64,000 nt of DNA from NCBI GenBank assembly GCA_016713585.1, contig JADJOV010000005.1:122203-186202 (forward strand). The letters are read 5' to 3'. Source of the stretch: Bdellovibrionales bacterium. GTDB taxonomy: Bacteria; Bdellovibrionota; Bdellovibrionia; Bdellovibrionales; Bdellovibrionaceae. Shown in pieces: positions 1 to 8,139 of the stretch. The notes beneath the pieces were generated by a model that ran no database searches, had not been told where the DNA came from, and worked only from the letters and a program-made list of their open reading frames with translations. A program made the position numbers and the translations under genes. Position 1 is the first letter of the stretch; each line of letters starts with the position of its first letter.

Positions 1-1
1 G

Positions 2-214
2 CTTTTTAAGAAGAATCCGAACGATCTTGGGTTTGTGAATCCACCCTTGACGCGGAAAGAGATTGCCGAAAGCTTAGGGAGTTCTGTCGAGTCGGTTATT
101 CGAATTATGAGTGATTGGTCGAAGCAAGGATTTATTCGGACTGAGGATCTACAGATTCAAATTTTGAGGCCCGAAAAAATTCTAGAGCAAGCCACTTTTT
201 CTGCTAAGTCTTAA
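2..214 (+). CDS. Crp/Fnr-family transcription regulator, C-terminal part
   Basis: The window opens inside this gene: 70 codons are open from base 2 to the TAA at 212-214. The fragment carries a helix-turn-helix of the Crp/Fnr winged-helix type: LTRKEIAESLGSSVESVIR is followed by a wing-like segment. The pattern of Glu-Ile-Ala, a turn Gly, then Ser-x-Glu-x-x-x-Arg is the family's DNA recognition helix. The sensor domain lies outside the window, so the signal is unknown. It ends 13 bases before an NnrS-type gene on the same strand, which suggests one operon and a link to nitric oxide or low oxygen. A second Crp/Fnr gene lies at 12806-13456. Confidence 0.75.
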   Translation, partial: LFKKNPNDLGFVNPPLTRKEIAESLGSSVESVIRIMSDWSKQGFIRTEDLQIQILRPEKILEQATFSAKS

Positions 215-227
215 CCCGGGAGCTGTT

Positions 228-1406
228 ATGGAAGAAAAACCAAAAACTTTGGAAAAGCTAGAAGCTTTGGAAAAGCCAGAACCAGAGATGCTTGATCCCT
301 ATGATGTCCTCTTCCCGGTGGGAATCCTAACCTCGCTCTTGGCTGCTTTTCTTTGGGTTGCTTTTCAAAACTCCTGGGTCAGCTTTTTTCCCAGGCAGAC
401 TCATGGGAACCTCATGTTTTTTGGATTTTTGTGGGCCTTTGTTTCTGGTTTTTTGATGACAGCCATTCCGAAAATGACTCAGACTTCTATTGCCAATTTT
501 TTTGAAATTTTTGGGGCCGTTTTTTTGATCCTTTTGCAGTGGGTTTTAAATCTGCGCAATATGGGGTCTGTCTCCGTCGGAATATTTGCGCTACAGGTTT
601 TTGTTTTAATTCTCTTTGTGGGTCGTCGATTTTTGCAGCGTCGCCAGATTCCTTTTGAGGGTTTTGTTTATTTTCCCTTCGCTTTGTTTTGGGGTCTTGC
701 CGGGCCCCTCAGTTTCTTTTTGTTCCCGCAATTCGGCTCCTCGATGCTCTATGTATTTTCTGGACAGGCTGTAATTCTGAATCTGATTTGTGGACTAGGG
801 AGTCGCCTTATCCCAGTTTTGAGTCGTATCCCAGGAGCCTTGATGCCGGATGCGGCAGGTCAGCACAAGCGAATGATTGAAATAGGCCTATACGCGATCT
901 GTTTAAATTTAACATTTGTCCTGGAGGCCTTGGGTGCCACGCAAGCTGGATATCTAATCAGGGCCATCTTTATTTCAGCGGTGGCAGTTCGTTATTTTAA
1001 AGTCTTCACACGGCCAAGCGTTCGAACCTATGTGGGCTGGGGCTTGAAATCTGCAGTCATTTGTTTAATTGTTGGATATGGTTTGTTAGGTGTTTTTCCA
1101 GAAGGGAGTTCTCTTCCATTCTTGCATCTTGTTTATATTGGTGGATACTCGCTGATAACCCTCATGGTTGCAACTCGAGTGACTCTGGCTCATGGTGGAT
1201 ATAGCCTTGAATTAGAACTTAAGTCGAAACATATAGTATTTATTTTTTTGATTTTGTTGATTGGGGCGGCCCTCCGGGCCTTTGTTGTTGGATCGGACCT
1301 TGTGGCAAAGGGCTTATCCTGGTCTGCTTATGCCTTTATGGTTGGGCTCGGGGCTTGGCTTATTAGCTGGTGGATTCGAGCGACGAAGTTGATCAAGCAG
1401 GTCTAG
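228..1406 (+). CDS. NnrS-family multi-helix membrane protein
   Basis: A 392-residue protein with a charged N-terminal tail of about 25 residues rich in Glu-Lys-Leu, then about 12 hydrophobic segments. The signature PRQTHGNLMFFGFLW at residues 55-69, followed by Met-Thr-Ala-Ile-Pro-Lys-Met, is typical of NnrS proteins, as is SRLIPVLSRIPG near residue 190. NnrS proteins are inner-membrane haem- and copper-containing proteins of denitrifiers linked to resistance to nitric oxide stress; the exact reaction is not settled. The ATG at 228 is preceded by GGGAGC. It lies directly behind a Crp/Fnr-type gene and about 4 kb from a cbb3 oxidase operon, which fits respiration at low oxygen. Haem binding is inferred from the family, not shown here. 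Confidence 0.75.
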   Translation: MEEKPKTLEKLEALEKPEPEMLDPYDVLFPVGILTSLLAAFLWVAFQNSWVSFFPRQTHGNLMFFGFLWAFVSGFLMTAIPKMTQTSIANFFEIFGAVFLILLQWVLNLRNMGSVSVGIFALQVFVLILFVGRRFLQRRQIPFEGFVYFPFALFWGLAGPLSFFLFPQFGSSMLYVFSGQAVILNLICGLGSRLIPVLSRIPGALMPDAAGQHKRMIEIGLYAICLNLTFVLEALGATQAGYLIRAIFISAVAVRYFKVFTRPSVRTYVGWGLKSAVICLIVGYGLLGVFPEGSSLPFLHLVYIGGYSLITLMVATRVTLAHGGYSLELELKSKHIVFIFLILLIGAALRAFVVGSDLVAKGLSWSAYAFMVGLGAWLISWWIRATKLIKQV

Positions 1407-1422
1407 AGCTCATGCGAAAGGG

Positions 1423-2340
1423 CTAAAGTCCGGAGCCACCAGCTTCTTGGGCCTTTTTTAGAGCCGTGAATATGATTTCGGCGTTCGTGTCGATCAGATT
1501 CAAATAAGAGGAAACTTTGGGTGTCAAGTTGTCAGGATTGAGGGTTCCTCCAATGACAGCGCCTGTGCTCCTCGCGATCTGTTCGATGATTTTCGAATTT
1601 GCTGAAGTTTCCAAAAAGAGCACGCGAATTTTTTCTGCCTTTATTCTTCCAATAAGAAGAGCCAGGGATTTTGGTTTGATTTCACTGTTCGTGCTCCAGC
1701 CTTGAGCTGAAACTATTTCTAGACCAAAATCTTTGGCAAAATATTGAAAGGCGTCGTGGGAGGTTAGAATTTTCTTTGATTTGAATTCTGAGAATTCTTT
1801 CCGCCAATGGCCTGCGCGAGCACTGAGAGCGAGCTGAATTTGTTGGGCTCTATTTTTGAAAAGTACTTTCTTCTCAGGAAACAACTCGCCCAGTTTTTCG
1901 GCAATTGATTGATAATAGCGGGCACCATTTTGGGGGCTCAGCCAAGCGTGCGGGTCAATTTCTGTCGAGAAATCGGCCTGAGGTTTCAGAGTCAGTTGAA
2001 GCTGCGATAACAGCTTCAGCTGGGGTATCATTTTGAATTTGGTGCTAAGCAGAGAGTCAAGCCAGGGCTCAAAGCCGCCACCATTGTATACAACTAAGAT
2101 TGGCGTCGGAAGGTTTCTCAAGGCGTTTGGCCTGAGCTCAAACAAATGGGGATCCAGCCCCTGGGGAACAAGGGAAAGGGCTTCGCAATCAGAATCGCAA
2201 ATGGTCGAGACAAGATCAGCGAATAGACTTGTTGAGCAGAGAACAACCCTCGAATTTGGTTTTGTGTGCGCCTCAACTAATTCAGCGCTGAAGCCCAAAC
2301 TTAAAAACAAAACAAAAACCAGAAAATTGAAAGTTATCAT
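1423..2340 (-). CDS. znuA: Zinc ABC transporter, periplasmic binding protein
   Basis: This cluster A-I solute-binding protein delivers zinc (manganese is possible) to the permease encoded upstream. The start is placed at the ATG at 2340, because the first 20 residues from there are a clean signal peptide (MITFNFLVFVLFLSLGFSA); an in-frame start 13 codons upstream would bury it. Likely metal ligands are the His in GLDPHLFEL, in DPHAWLSP and in SHDAFQYF, plus an acidic residue in LFLETSANSKI. The His-rich acidic loop found in many ZnuA proteins is absent. It is the last gene of a minus-strand set of ATPase, permease and binding protein. Zinc is preferred over manganese because of the neighbouring Fur-family regulator and its palindromic sites. 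Confidence 0.85.
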   Translation of the reverse strand: MITFNFLVFVLFLSLGFSAELVEAHTKPNSRVVLCSTSLFADLVSTICDSDCEALSLVPQGLDPHLFELRPNALRNLPTPILVVYNGGGFEPWLDSLLSTKFKMIPQLKLLSQLQLTLKPQADFSTEIDPHAWLSPQNGARYYQSIAEKLGELFPEKKVLFKNRAQQIQLALSARAGHWRKEFSEFKSKKILTSHDAFQYFAKDFGLEIVSAQGWSTNSEIKPKSLALLIGRIKAEKIRVLFLETSANSKIIEQIARSTGAVIGGTLNPDNLTPKVSSYLNLIDTNAEIIFTALKKAQEAGGSGL

Positions 2341-2350
2341 GTGTTCCGTC

Positions 2351-3080
2351 CTAGCAATCAAAACAGCCAATGAGAGCAATCACTATGGAAATTCCAATCA
2401 GCTCTTGAATGGAATGACTCCAGAGTCTAGCGGAGACTCCTGGGAGGATCATAAGGCCGACAGCCATCAGGGTTCCCAAAACTTGAAAGGCCGCAACTAG
2501 ATTCAGAACAACCAAGAATAAAAAAATAAATTCGACCTGACGAATTGGAATGTTTCGAAATTGAGCCCAAGTGGGATCGCTCACCTGGAGCAATAGTGCC
2601 TTCAGAATCAAAAATAGAATCACCAAGGTGAAACAGGCGACTCCGCCAATAACAAAAAGCGCGCTGGGGTCCACAGCCAAGAGATGCCCAAAAAGAAAGT
2701 GCATCAGATCCATCTGCGTGCCCTTGAGAGAGACGAGTACGACCCCAGAGAGAGTGAGATCAAGTAAAGTGCAGCAAGGCTTGAATCGGCGGTACTTTTC
2801 GAAAGCTTAAAAAGCTAGATGCAAAGGCGATTAAAAGCCCGGTGAACAGTCCGCCGAGTGTCATGGCTGAGACATTGAGGCCGAAAATAAGATATCCCGT
2901 GGCAGCGCCTGGCAAAAGGGCATGCCCCAGGGCATCGCCAGTTAATGACATTCGTTTAAATGATAGAAAAACGCCGAGGGGGGCAGCCGAGAGTGACATG
3001 AGACAGCACGCGGCCAAAGCTAATTGCATAAATTGGTTTTCAGTGAATGGGCCAAAAAAATCAGCGATCATCGTATTCAT
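2351..3080 (-). CDS. znuB: Zinc ABC transporter permease (two frameshifts)
   Basis: Integral membrane subunit of the zinc importer, split into an N-terminal part (from 3080) and a C-terminal part (to 2351). The N-terminal part holds the conserved GDALGHALLPGAATGYL stretch. The C-terminal part holds KGTQMDLMHFLFGHLLAVD and LGTLMAVGLMILPG. Reading across the break in the third frame gives LAALYLISLSLG between them, so two slips about 25 bases apart (near 2765 and 2742) are needed. Both are repaired by adding one base to a homopolymer (CC to CCC, GGGG to GGGGG). The start overlaps the ATPase stop by four bases. All family elements are present, so I read this as an intact gene with sequence errors. 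Confidence 0.8.
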
Positions 3081-3787
3081 GATTGCCCTGATAGAATTGA
3101 GTGAAGGTTTGGGGTCCCTAGATACTCTGCAAGGGGAACTATTTTGGGAGGCGTTTCTAGGTCAAGGTGTAGCACATGGGTAAAGCCAAAGCTCATCCAA
3201 TCAGAGTCATGAGCCACCATCAGTAATGTTTCGGTGGAGTTAAAAATGAAATGAATGATTTGGCTTCGCCGGTCTCGATCAAGTCCAGTCAGAGGCTCGT
3301 CTAAAAAAGCACAAATTGGTTTCTCGAGATAGGCTCGGGCGAGTATGACCGTCTGGATTTGTCCACGAGAGAGTTGAGCCAAAGGTGTACTTAGAAGCTC
3401 AGGACTCAGAGGGGTCAGGTTCAAAGACCCTGGACTGTCGACGGTGATGGTTTCGCGAATCCACGGCCACGGGAAATTCCAGATACTCTTAATTCGTGAA
3501 ATCTCGAGGAACTCTCGAACGGTGAGGGGAATATGAAAGTCAAAATCCAAGGTTTGGGGAACATAACTGATTTGTTCTCTTGTTATATGCCACTTGATTT
3601 TCCGGTCTCCGTGCCCTGATGATCTAGAAAGCTCAAGGCCTCCCAAGAGGGCTTTGAGCAGTGAGCTTTTCCCAGAGCCATTGGGTCCAAGGACGGCGAT
3701 CTTCTGACCTCGTCGCAAAGCTCCTGAAAAACGAGTGACGATAGTTTCTCCATGAAATTCAACACCTGAAGTCAGCCCACTCGACAA
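3077..3787 (-). CDS. znuC: Zinc ABC transporter ATPase
   Basis: ATP-hydrolysing subunit of the importer, 236 residues. It shows Walker A (GPNGSGKSS, residues 34-42), a Q-loop (SYVPQTLDF), the ABC signature (LSRGQIQTV), Walker B with D-loop (CAFLDEPLTGLD) and the H-loop His (LLMVAHDSDW). The start is a TTG at 3787, seven bases behind a strong AGGAG. An out-of-frame ATG at 3794 would give a better N-terminus (Met-Pro-Leu-Val-Glu-Trp-Ala-Asp-Phe) if one T were added near 3770, so the true start is uncertain. It is the first gene of the operon and lies about 85 bases from the shared operator with the divergent regulator. Confidence 0.85.
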   Translation of the reverse strand: MSSGLTSGVEFHGETIVTRFSGALRRGQKIAVLGPNGSGKSSLLKALLGGLELSRSSGHGDRKIKWHITREQISYVPQTLDFDFHIPLTVREFLEISRIKSIWNFPWPWIRETITVDSPGSLNLTPLSPELLSTPLAQLSRGQIQTVILARAYLEKPICAFLDEPLTGLDRDRRSQIIHFIFNSTETLLMVAHDSDWMSFGFTHVLHLDLETPPKIVPLAEYLGTPNLHSILSGQS

Positions 3788-3872
3788 GTGGCATCTCCTC
3801 TGGCGAGGTGGAATTTTGTGGAGGCTGTGACATCAATGGCTCTCTTTAATGGGGTCTGAAAGGGTATCAACT

Positions 3873-3916
3873 AATGCAAATCAGTTGCAATGCAAATGGT
3901 TTGCATTACGAATGCA
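3873..3916. promoter_or_regulatory. Array of overlapping Zur-like palindromes
   Basis: Between znuC and the divergent Fur-family gene lie four half-sites of the type AATGCAAA or its complement, at 3873, 3889, 3900 and 3911. They form a perfect 8-base inverted repeat with a 3-base spacer (3889-3907), a 6-base one with a 3-base spacer (3902-3916) and a 5-base one (3875-3889). The geometry suits cooperative binding of two or more Fur-family dimers controlling both directions. Binding by the adjacent regulator is inferred from position. Confidence 0.65.
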
Positions 3917-3919
3917 GAA

Positions 3920-4384
3920 ATGAGTCAGAGAAAGCTTGCGATATCAAATTTAACTCAAATGCTGGCAGAGCGGGGTTTAAAACCAACGCCGAAACGAGTA
4001 GAGATTTTACTCTTTCTCCAGGGCAGTCGAAAGCCGCTTTCGGTGGATGAGATTCATCAAGGAGTTAGTAAAATTCTAACTCACCGAACGACTGGGGACA
4101 CTTTGGATTTGGTGACGGTTTATCGAAATCTCAAACAGCTCACCGAAGCAGGTTGTGTCCAAAAGTCTTTCTTTGAGGAGGGGCGAATCCAGTACGCGAT
4201 CTCTGAGAATAGAGAGCACCATCACAGTCATCATATCCAATGCACCAAGTGCGAGAGAATTGAACCAGTTCCAATTTGTCTGTCAGATAAGCACAAGAAG
4301 CAATTCGCCGAGCTTGGCTATAAAAGTGTCTCTCATCGTCTTGAGTTTTACGGGGTTTGCCCTGCTTGCTCTGAGCCTGGGTGA
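3920..4384 (+). CDS. zur: Fur-family metal regulator, probably Zur
   Basis: A 154-residue metal-responsive repressor. The N-terminal winged helix contains GLKPTPKRVEILLFL and LVTVYRNLKQLTEAG (recognition helix). The C-terminal dimerisation half has the His-rich EHHHSHHIQC and two CxxC pairs (CTKC, CPAC) for structural zinc. The start is placed at the ATG at 3920 because an in-frame ATG at 3890 lies inside the operator palindrome. Neither start has a good Shine-Dalgarno, so a leaderless transcript is possible. Zur is preferred over Fur or PerR because the divergent operon is a zinc importer; sequence alone cannot exclude manganese or iron. The palindromes next to its start imply autoregulation. 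Confidence 0.75.
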   Translation: MSQRKLAISNLTQMLAERGLKPTPKRVEILLFLQGSRKPLSVDEIHQGVSKILTHRTTGDTLDLVTVYRNLKQLTEAGCVQKSFFEEGRIQYAISENREHHHSHHIQCTKCERIEPVPICLSDKHKKQFAELGYKSVSHRLEFYGVCPACSEPG

Positions 4385-4598
4385 AATCTGTGATGTCGGT
4401 GCTGTTTAATTCAAAGCAGCGGTAAAACTTTACTTTTTTTTAAAAAGCGACTCAAGAACTGTCTAAGATTTAAACAAGTATGAATAATTTGCGCTCAACG
4501 GCACATATCTGGAAAAAAATTCACACAACATGTAAAATCCCGCGTCATTAGGTGAGCAAAGGGACTTCTAATTAAGAAGGTCAAGAAAGGCGCAAGCG

Positions 4599-5183
4599 AT
4601 GAAAATATATTTGTCAATACTGTTATTATTGAGTTTTGTTCATGCTCCTGTCTCTGCCGATGTGATGCCTTTAAAAAAAGATGATCTTTATGTTTTAAAA
4701 GTAGTTCAAGTTAGTGATACGCAAAGAATTCACTTTCAATTGTGTGAGTTTTCCACCGAAAAATTACAAGAACCAAAAGGCTGCATCGGCATCGGAAGGG
4801 CGAATGGATACACGGAAAAGCAGCTTAAGGATCAACGACTGATTGAAAAATGGGAAGCTGGAGGGCTGTGGGTTGGTGGGGCCGCGCTCGTTGCCATCGG
4901 TGGGTGGGTCGGTATTGGTCTTGGTGCAGGAGCAGTTGCAGGTATGGGATTTGGATTCGTCGCTGACGCTGTCGTGATCGTGGGCTCCGCAACAGCCGGA
5001 GGAGGAGCCGCCGCAGCAGGTGTTTATGTTTCAGACAGTATAAATCCTATTGAACAAGGTAAAGACGCTCGGGTTTTGGAGGATAGGGTGATTCAAGATG
5101 AAGAAGTTCTGGTTTTTGAAGGTAGCACCGTCTTTGAATTCGCTCAACGTCTCGAGCGGGTCCTTAAGAAAATTAAGAACTAA
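4599..5183 (+). CDS. Secreted or membrane-associated protein of unknown function
   Basis: I do not recognise this 194-residue protein. It starts with a classical signal peptide (MKIYLSILLLLSFVHAPVSA, cleavage after residue 20). A mixed region with two Cys (FQLCEF, KGCIGIG) follows. Residues 88-145 form a long Gly/Ala-rich hydrophobic stretch (GGLWVGGAALVAIGGWVG and onward) that could make two glycine-zipper-like membrane helices. A charged C-terminus ends in Lys-Lys-Ile-Lys-Asn. Such Gly-zipper segments occur in outer-membrane-associated and pore-forming proteins, but that is only a resemblance. The 214-base gap before it holds an AT-rich leader and a short GTAAA/TTTAC stem followed by eight T (4422-4441), a weak candidate terminator for the regulator gene. 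Confidence 0.6.
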   Translation: MKIYLSILLLLSFVHAPVSADVMPLKKDDLYVLKVVQVSDTQRIHFQLCEFSTEKLQEPKGCIGIGRANGYTEKQLKDQRLIEKWEAGGLWVGGAALVAIGGWVGIGLGAGAVAGMGFGFVADAVVIVGSATAGGGAAAAGVYVSDSINPIEQGKDARVLEDRVIQDEEVLVFEGSTVFEFAQRLERVLKKIKN

Positions 5184-5196
5184 TAAAATGCGATTG

Positions 5197-5925
5197 CTAG
5201 AAAATAAAATGAGCGGCGAGTGCATAAATTGCGGCAAAGATGAGCACTGCGAGGGAGAGTGTTTTTTGCTTCAATGGTGAGCCCTTCAAGGCACGCGCGA
5301 AAAATTGAGGAGCTATGCTCAGAGCTGGAATTGCAGATACAGCGAAGAAAAACATAATGAGTGCGCCGGCCCAGCCACTTTGGGTTGCAGCAGCGCCTGC
5401 CGCAAAAGTATAAAGCCATGCACAGGGAAGCAAAATACTGAGAAAGCCTAGACCAAATCCAGAGCGAGCTCCATATTTCTGAAGTCTCTGGAACGAGAAA
5501 TTAAATAAAAAAGCAAAATTTATCAATTTGTTAAATCCTGGAATTCTAAATTGAGAAGTTTTTGTGGAAGAGTCGGAGCTGCCTGATTTGCCTGAACCGT
5601 CTGAGTCGTGAGAGCCCTCCTTCAGGGTGGATAACAGAGTCAAGGCCAGTTGCAGGGACAAAAACAAAACAATTCCCAAAAGCAGGGTGAAGCTAGCTGC
5701 CCGAACCCACCAAACCTGATGATGAAAAAGGGTCCGTCCCAGGGCTCCGGCTAGGGCTCCGACCATCGTGTAGGAGGTTATTCGGCCAAGCTGATAGGCT
5801 ACAAGCTGTCCGCGCGTTTGTGCCAGGCAGGCGATCGGTCCACACATTGAGGCACAGTGCCAGCTTCCCAAAAAGCCGGTGGTGAAGAGGCCTAACGCCA
5901 AGGCAAACAACCCTTGATCATTCAT
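5197..5925 (-). CDS. SafE/UreH-like membrane protein of the cco cluster
   Basis: Six-helix membrane protein of the sulfite exporter TauE/SafE-like type that accompanies cbb3 oxidase genes in many bacteria. The N-terminus has the diagnostic GSWHCASMCGPIACLA with paired Cys, then YQLGRITSYTMVGALAG. The second half repeats the plan with LGFLSILLPCAWLYTF. A Ser/Gly/Asp-rich loop separates the halves. The start is placed at the ATG at 5925, which overlaps the ccoG stop by eight bases; an upstream in-frame start adds 11 unlikely residues. The paired Cys suggest copper handling during oxidase maturation, an inference from gene context in other genomes. No separate ccoH was found between ccoG and this gene. 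Confidence 0.7.
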   Translation of the reverse strand: MNDQGLFALALGLFTTGFLGSWHCASMCGPIACLAQTRGQLVAYQLGRITSYTMVGALAGALGRTLFHHQVWWVRAASFTLLLGIVLFLSLQLALTLLSTLKEGSHDSDGSGKSGSSDSSTKTSQFRIPGFNKLINFAFLFNFSFQRLQKYGARSGFGLGFLSILLPCAWLYTFAAGAAATQSGWAGALIMFFFAVSAIPALSIAPQFFARALKGSPLKQKTLSLAVLIFAAIYALAAHFIF

Positions 5926-7363
5926 TTTTTTGTTCTGCGATCGGGCCCACAAGAACAAGTTCTCTTTCTATATCATTCATTTGAAAAGAAATTGTTTTTT
6001 GGCCTTGAGCCAGGTTCCAGGGCTCCAGATACTTCACAAATACATGGACGACTTTGTCCTCGCCCCCTGGGAGATCAACGGGATTCTCGGGTGTGGTCAA
6101 AACAAACTGATTTCCCCATTTTTTTGAATCTATCGACAAGGTGGCCTTGATCGAGTGATGAGTTTGGTTCTTTAAATGAAGTTTGAAGTGATTTAAGAGC
6201 ACTTTTCTGCCCTGTTCGTCCTGAGCAATTTGATAAGGGGCTTCAAGAGCCCTGAGAAGACCTATATCGACTTCCTTGCGACCTTTAAGTTGAATTCCCA
6301 AAATAACAAAAAAAACAATACACAAAGCTAGATAAATTAAGGATCTCGGTCGAAGAAGGGTCACGGACTTTCCTGACTGTGTTCCATATCGAATAAGCCC
6401 TTTGGGCCGATTCATCTTTTCCATCATGGTATCACAGGCATCCATACAGGCGGTGCAGGCAATGCATTCCATCTGTAAACCATACCGAATATCTATTCCG
6501 GTGGGGCAGACCTGGACGCACCGGCGACAGGCGACGCAGTCTCCAGTTTTGTTTGCTGTAGGCTTATTAGGTGTCGCATCCAGTTCACTTCCCCGGCGCG
6601 GCTCACCGCGAGCTGCATCATAAAGGACCACTTGGGAATCGGCGTCCAATAGAGCGCTTTGGAAGCGTCCATAGGGGCACATAATGATGCAAAACTGCTC
6701 TCGAAACCAACCAAAATTAAAAAGTAAAAGGCCTGTAGTTACGGTAATAATTGTAAAATAAGTCATATTATTGACGGGCGAGTCGCCCATCATTCGGAGC
6801 AATTCGCGGGCCCCGACAAAATAAGCTGCAAGACTATGCGCGATTAAGGATGATACGATGAAAAAACTGAACCATTTGAGGGTCTTTTTAAAGTATATTG
6901 TCGGGGTCCAAGGGTCGATTTTCATTCTTCGTCGAGCCACAAATTTGCCTTCAATCAAAATCTCAAGACGACGGTAAACCAAATCGATAAAAACTGTTTG
7001 TGGGCAAGCCCATCCACACCACACCCGACCCCAAACCGCAGTAACGAAAAATAATCCTAAGCCCGCGATAATAAGAACCAAAAAAACCAAAGGAGCCTCA
7101 TGGGCCCAAAGAGTGACTCCGAAAAAGGTAAATTTACGATTTGGAATGTCCATCAGAATCGTTTGACTATTCTCAAAGCGAGTCCAAGGGACGATGAGAA
7201 GCAAAAGCAGCAAGAAAGTCTGAACTTTGGTCTTACGTCGACTCCAGATTCCATCGACCTCAGCGGGGATGATACCAACCCGCCCTCCGTGTTCATCGAG
7301 GGAGGGCACTGTTCCTGTCTCTGTATAATTTTCCGAATCTTTCCCGGTGACCATAGACCTCAA
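5918..7363 (-). CDS. ccoG: Cytochrome c oxidase accessory protein CcoG (RdxA/FixG)
   Basis: A 481-residue membrane-bound iron-sulfur protein needed for copper loading of cbb3 oxidase. The N-terminal helices carry CGWACPQTVFIDLVYR and later CPYGRFQSALLD. A soluble domain has two 4Fe-4S motifs: CVACRRCVQVCP and CIACTACMDACD. The C-terminal part is the immunoglobulin-like periplasmic domain of the family, starting after a helix near residue 350. The length is normal and the frame intact. The start overlaps the ccoP stop (ATG at 7363, ccoP ends 7360), so the genes are translationally coupled. Confidence 0.93.
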   Translation of the reverse strand: MRSMVTGKDSENYTETGTVPSLDEHGGRVGIIPAEVDGIWSRRKTKVQTFLLLLLLIVPWTRFENSQTILMDIPNRKFTFFGVTLWAHEAPLVFLVLIIAGLGLFFVTAVWGRVWCGWACPQTVFIDLVYRRLEILIEGKFVARRRMKIDPWTPTIYFKKTLKWFSFFIVSSLIAHSLAAYFVGARELLRMMGDSPVNNMTYFTIITVTTGLLLFNFGWFREQFCIIMCPYGRFQSALLDADSQVVLYDAARGEPRRGSELDATPNKPTANKTGDCVACRRCVQVCPTGIDIRYGLQMECIACTACMDACDTMMEKMNRPKGLIRYGTQSGKSVTLLRPRSLIYLALCIVFFVILGIQLKGRKEVDIGLLRALEAPYQIAQDEQGRKVLLNHFKLHLKNQTHHSIKATLSIDSKKWGNQFVLTTPENPVDLPGGEDKVVHVFVKYLEPWNLAQGQKTISFQMNDIERELVLVGPIAEQKNE

Positions 7364-7970
7364 TTCTGGGCTTTTTGTCCTTGCGGCAGCTTAGGATTTG
7401 GTGGTGAGCTTCCTTTTTTTGAGTGCACAAGCGCCGTCAGAGAAAGCATTTCATCCTTCTTAAGAAGTGGACCCCAGGGAGGCATTCCCTTATCCGCGAC
7501 ACCTTCAGAAATCACCTTCATAATATCTAAGCGTGTTCCTTGACCATGAATCCAGAATTCATCTGTTAAATTTGGCCCAATAAGGCCCTGGAGCTGAGGT
7601 CCGTGACAGGAGGCGCACTTCCCTTCGTAGACCTGATTCCCCAATGTTAATTTTTGGGATCGCTTTCATACTGAGCGATAAACTCTTCTGTCAAAGCGGC
7701 TTCCTTGGCAACCTGAGGAGTGTGACTGACTCCCATTTGTTTTATTCGCGAGAGTCCCATTTGGAGCTCTTCATTCAGACTTGGCCCACCACCGAGCTCG
7801 TAATGAACATAATAGACAAAGGCAAAGATGATGGTTCCAAAAAAAGTGACCAACCACCATCCGGGCAAAGGATTGTTGAACTCCTTGATGCCGTCATAAT
7901 TGTGATCCGTGAGGTATTGCTCGTCCTTGGATGTCTTGTTAGATTGACCTGTTGGTTTATCATTTTGCAT
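7360..7970 (-). CDS. ccoP: cbb3 oxidase subunit CcoP, single haem c (frameshift)
   Basis: Membrane-anchored cytochrome c subunit that passes electrons to CcoN. The N-terminal 107 codons give the typical CcoP start (DHNYDGIKEFNNPLPGWW and one transmembrane helix). The frame then ends at a TAA at 7649. One added A in the AAAAA run at about 7652 continues it as Leu-Thr-Leu-Gly-Asn-Gln-Val-Tyr into the cytochrome domain, with haem site CASCH and the axial Met in KGMPPWGP. The product would be about 203 residues with one haem-binding site, whereas textbook CcoP has two. The start overlaps the ccoQ stop. Confidence 0.82.
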
Positions 7971-8139
7971 GAAGATCCTCGCTTTCTTCGAGTGGAATTT
8001 TAGAAAGTCTGTCGTAAATCTGGCCTGCTGATTTTCGGAAGGTCCATAGGAAAACCCCGATAAAAAAAATCAAAAAGATAAGCATGCCCACGACAGCTAA
8101 ATCAGTATCAGAAAAATGGCGGAGCCAATCCTTATTCAC
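7960..8139 (-). CDS. ccoQ: cbb3 oxidase small subunit CcoQ
   Basis: A 59-residue protein with a GTG start at 8139 that overlaps the TGA of the ccoNO gene, and a stop that overlaps the ccoP start. It begins MNKDWLRHFSDTDLAVVGML and has one transmembrane helix of Leu, Ile and Phe, then the basic FRKSAGQIYDRLSKIP and an acidic end. Size, single helix and position between the haem-containing subunits match CcoQ, which stabilises the oxidase. Sequence identity within this family is low, so position is the main evidence. Confidence 0.8.
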   Translation of the reverse strand: MNKDWLRHFSDTDLAVVGMLIFLIFFIGVFLWTFRKSAGQIYDRLSKIPLEESEDLHAK

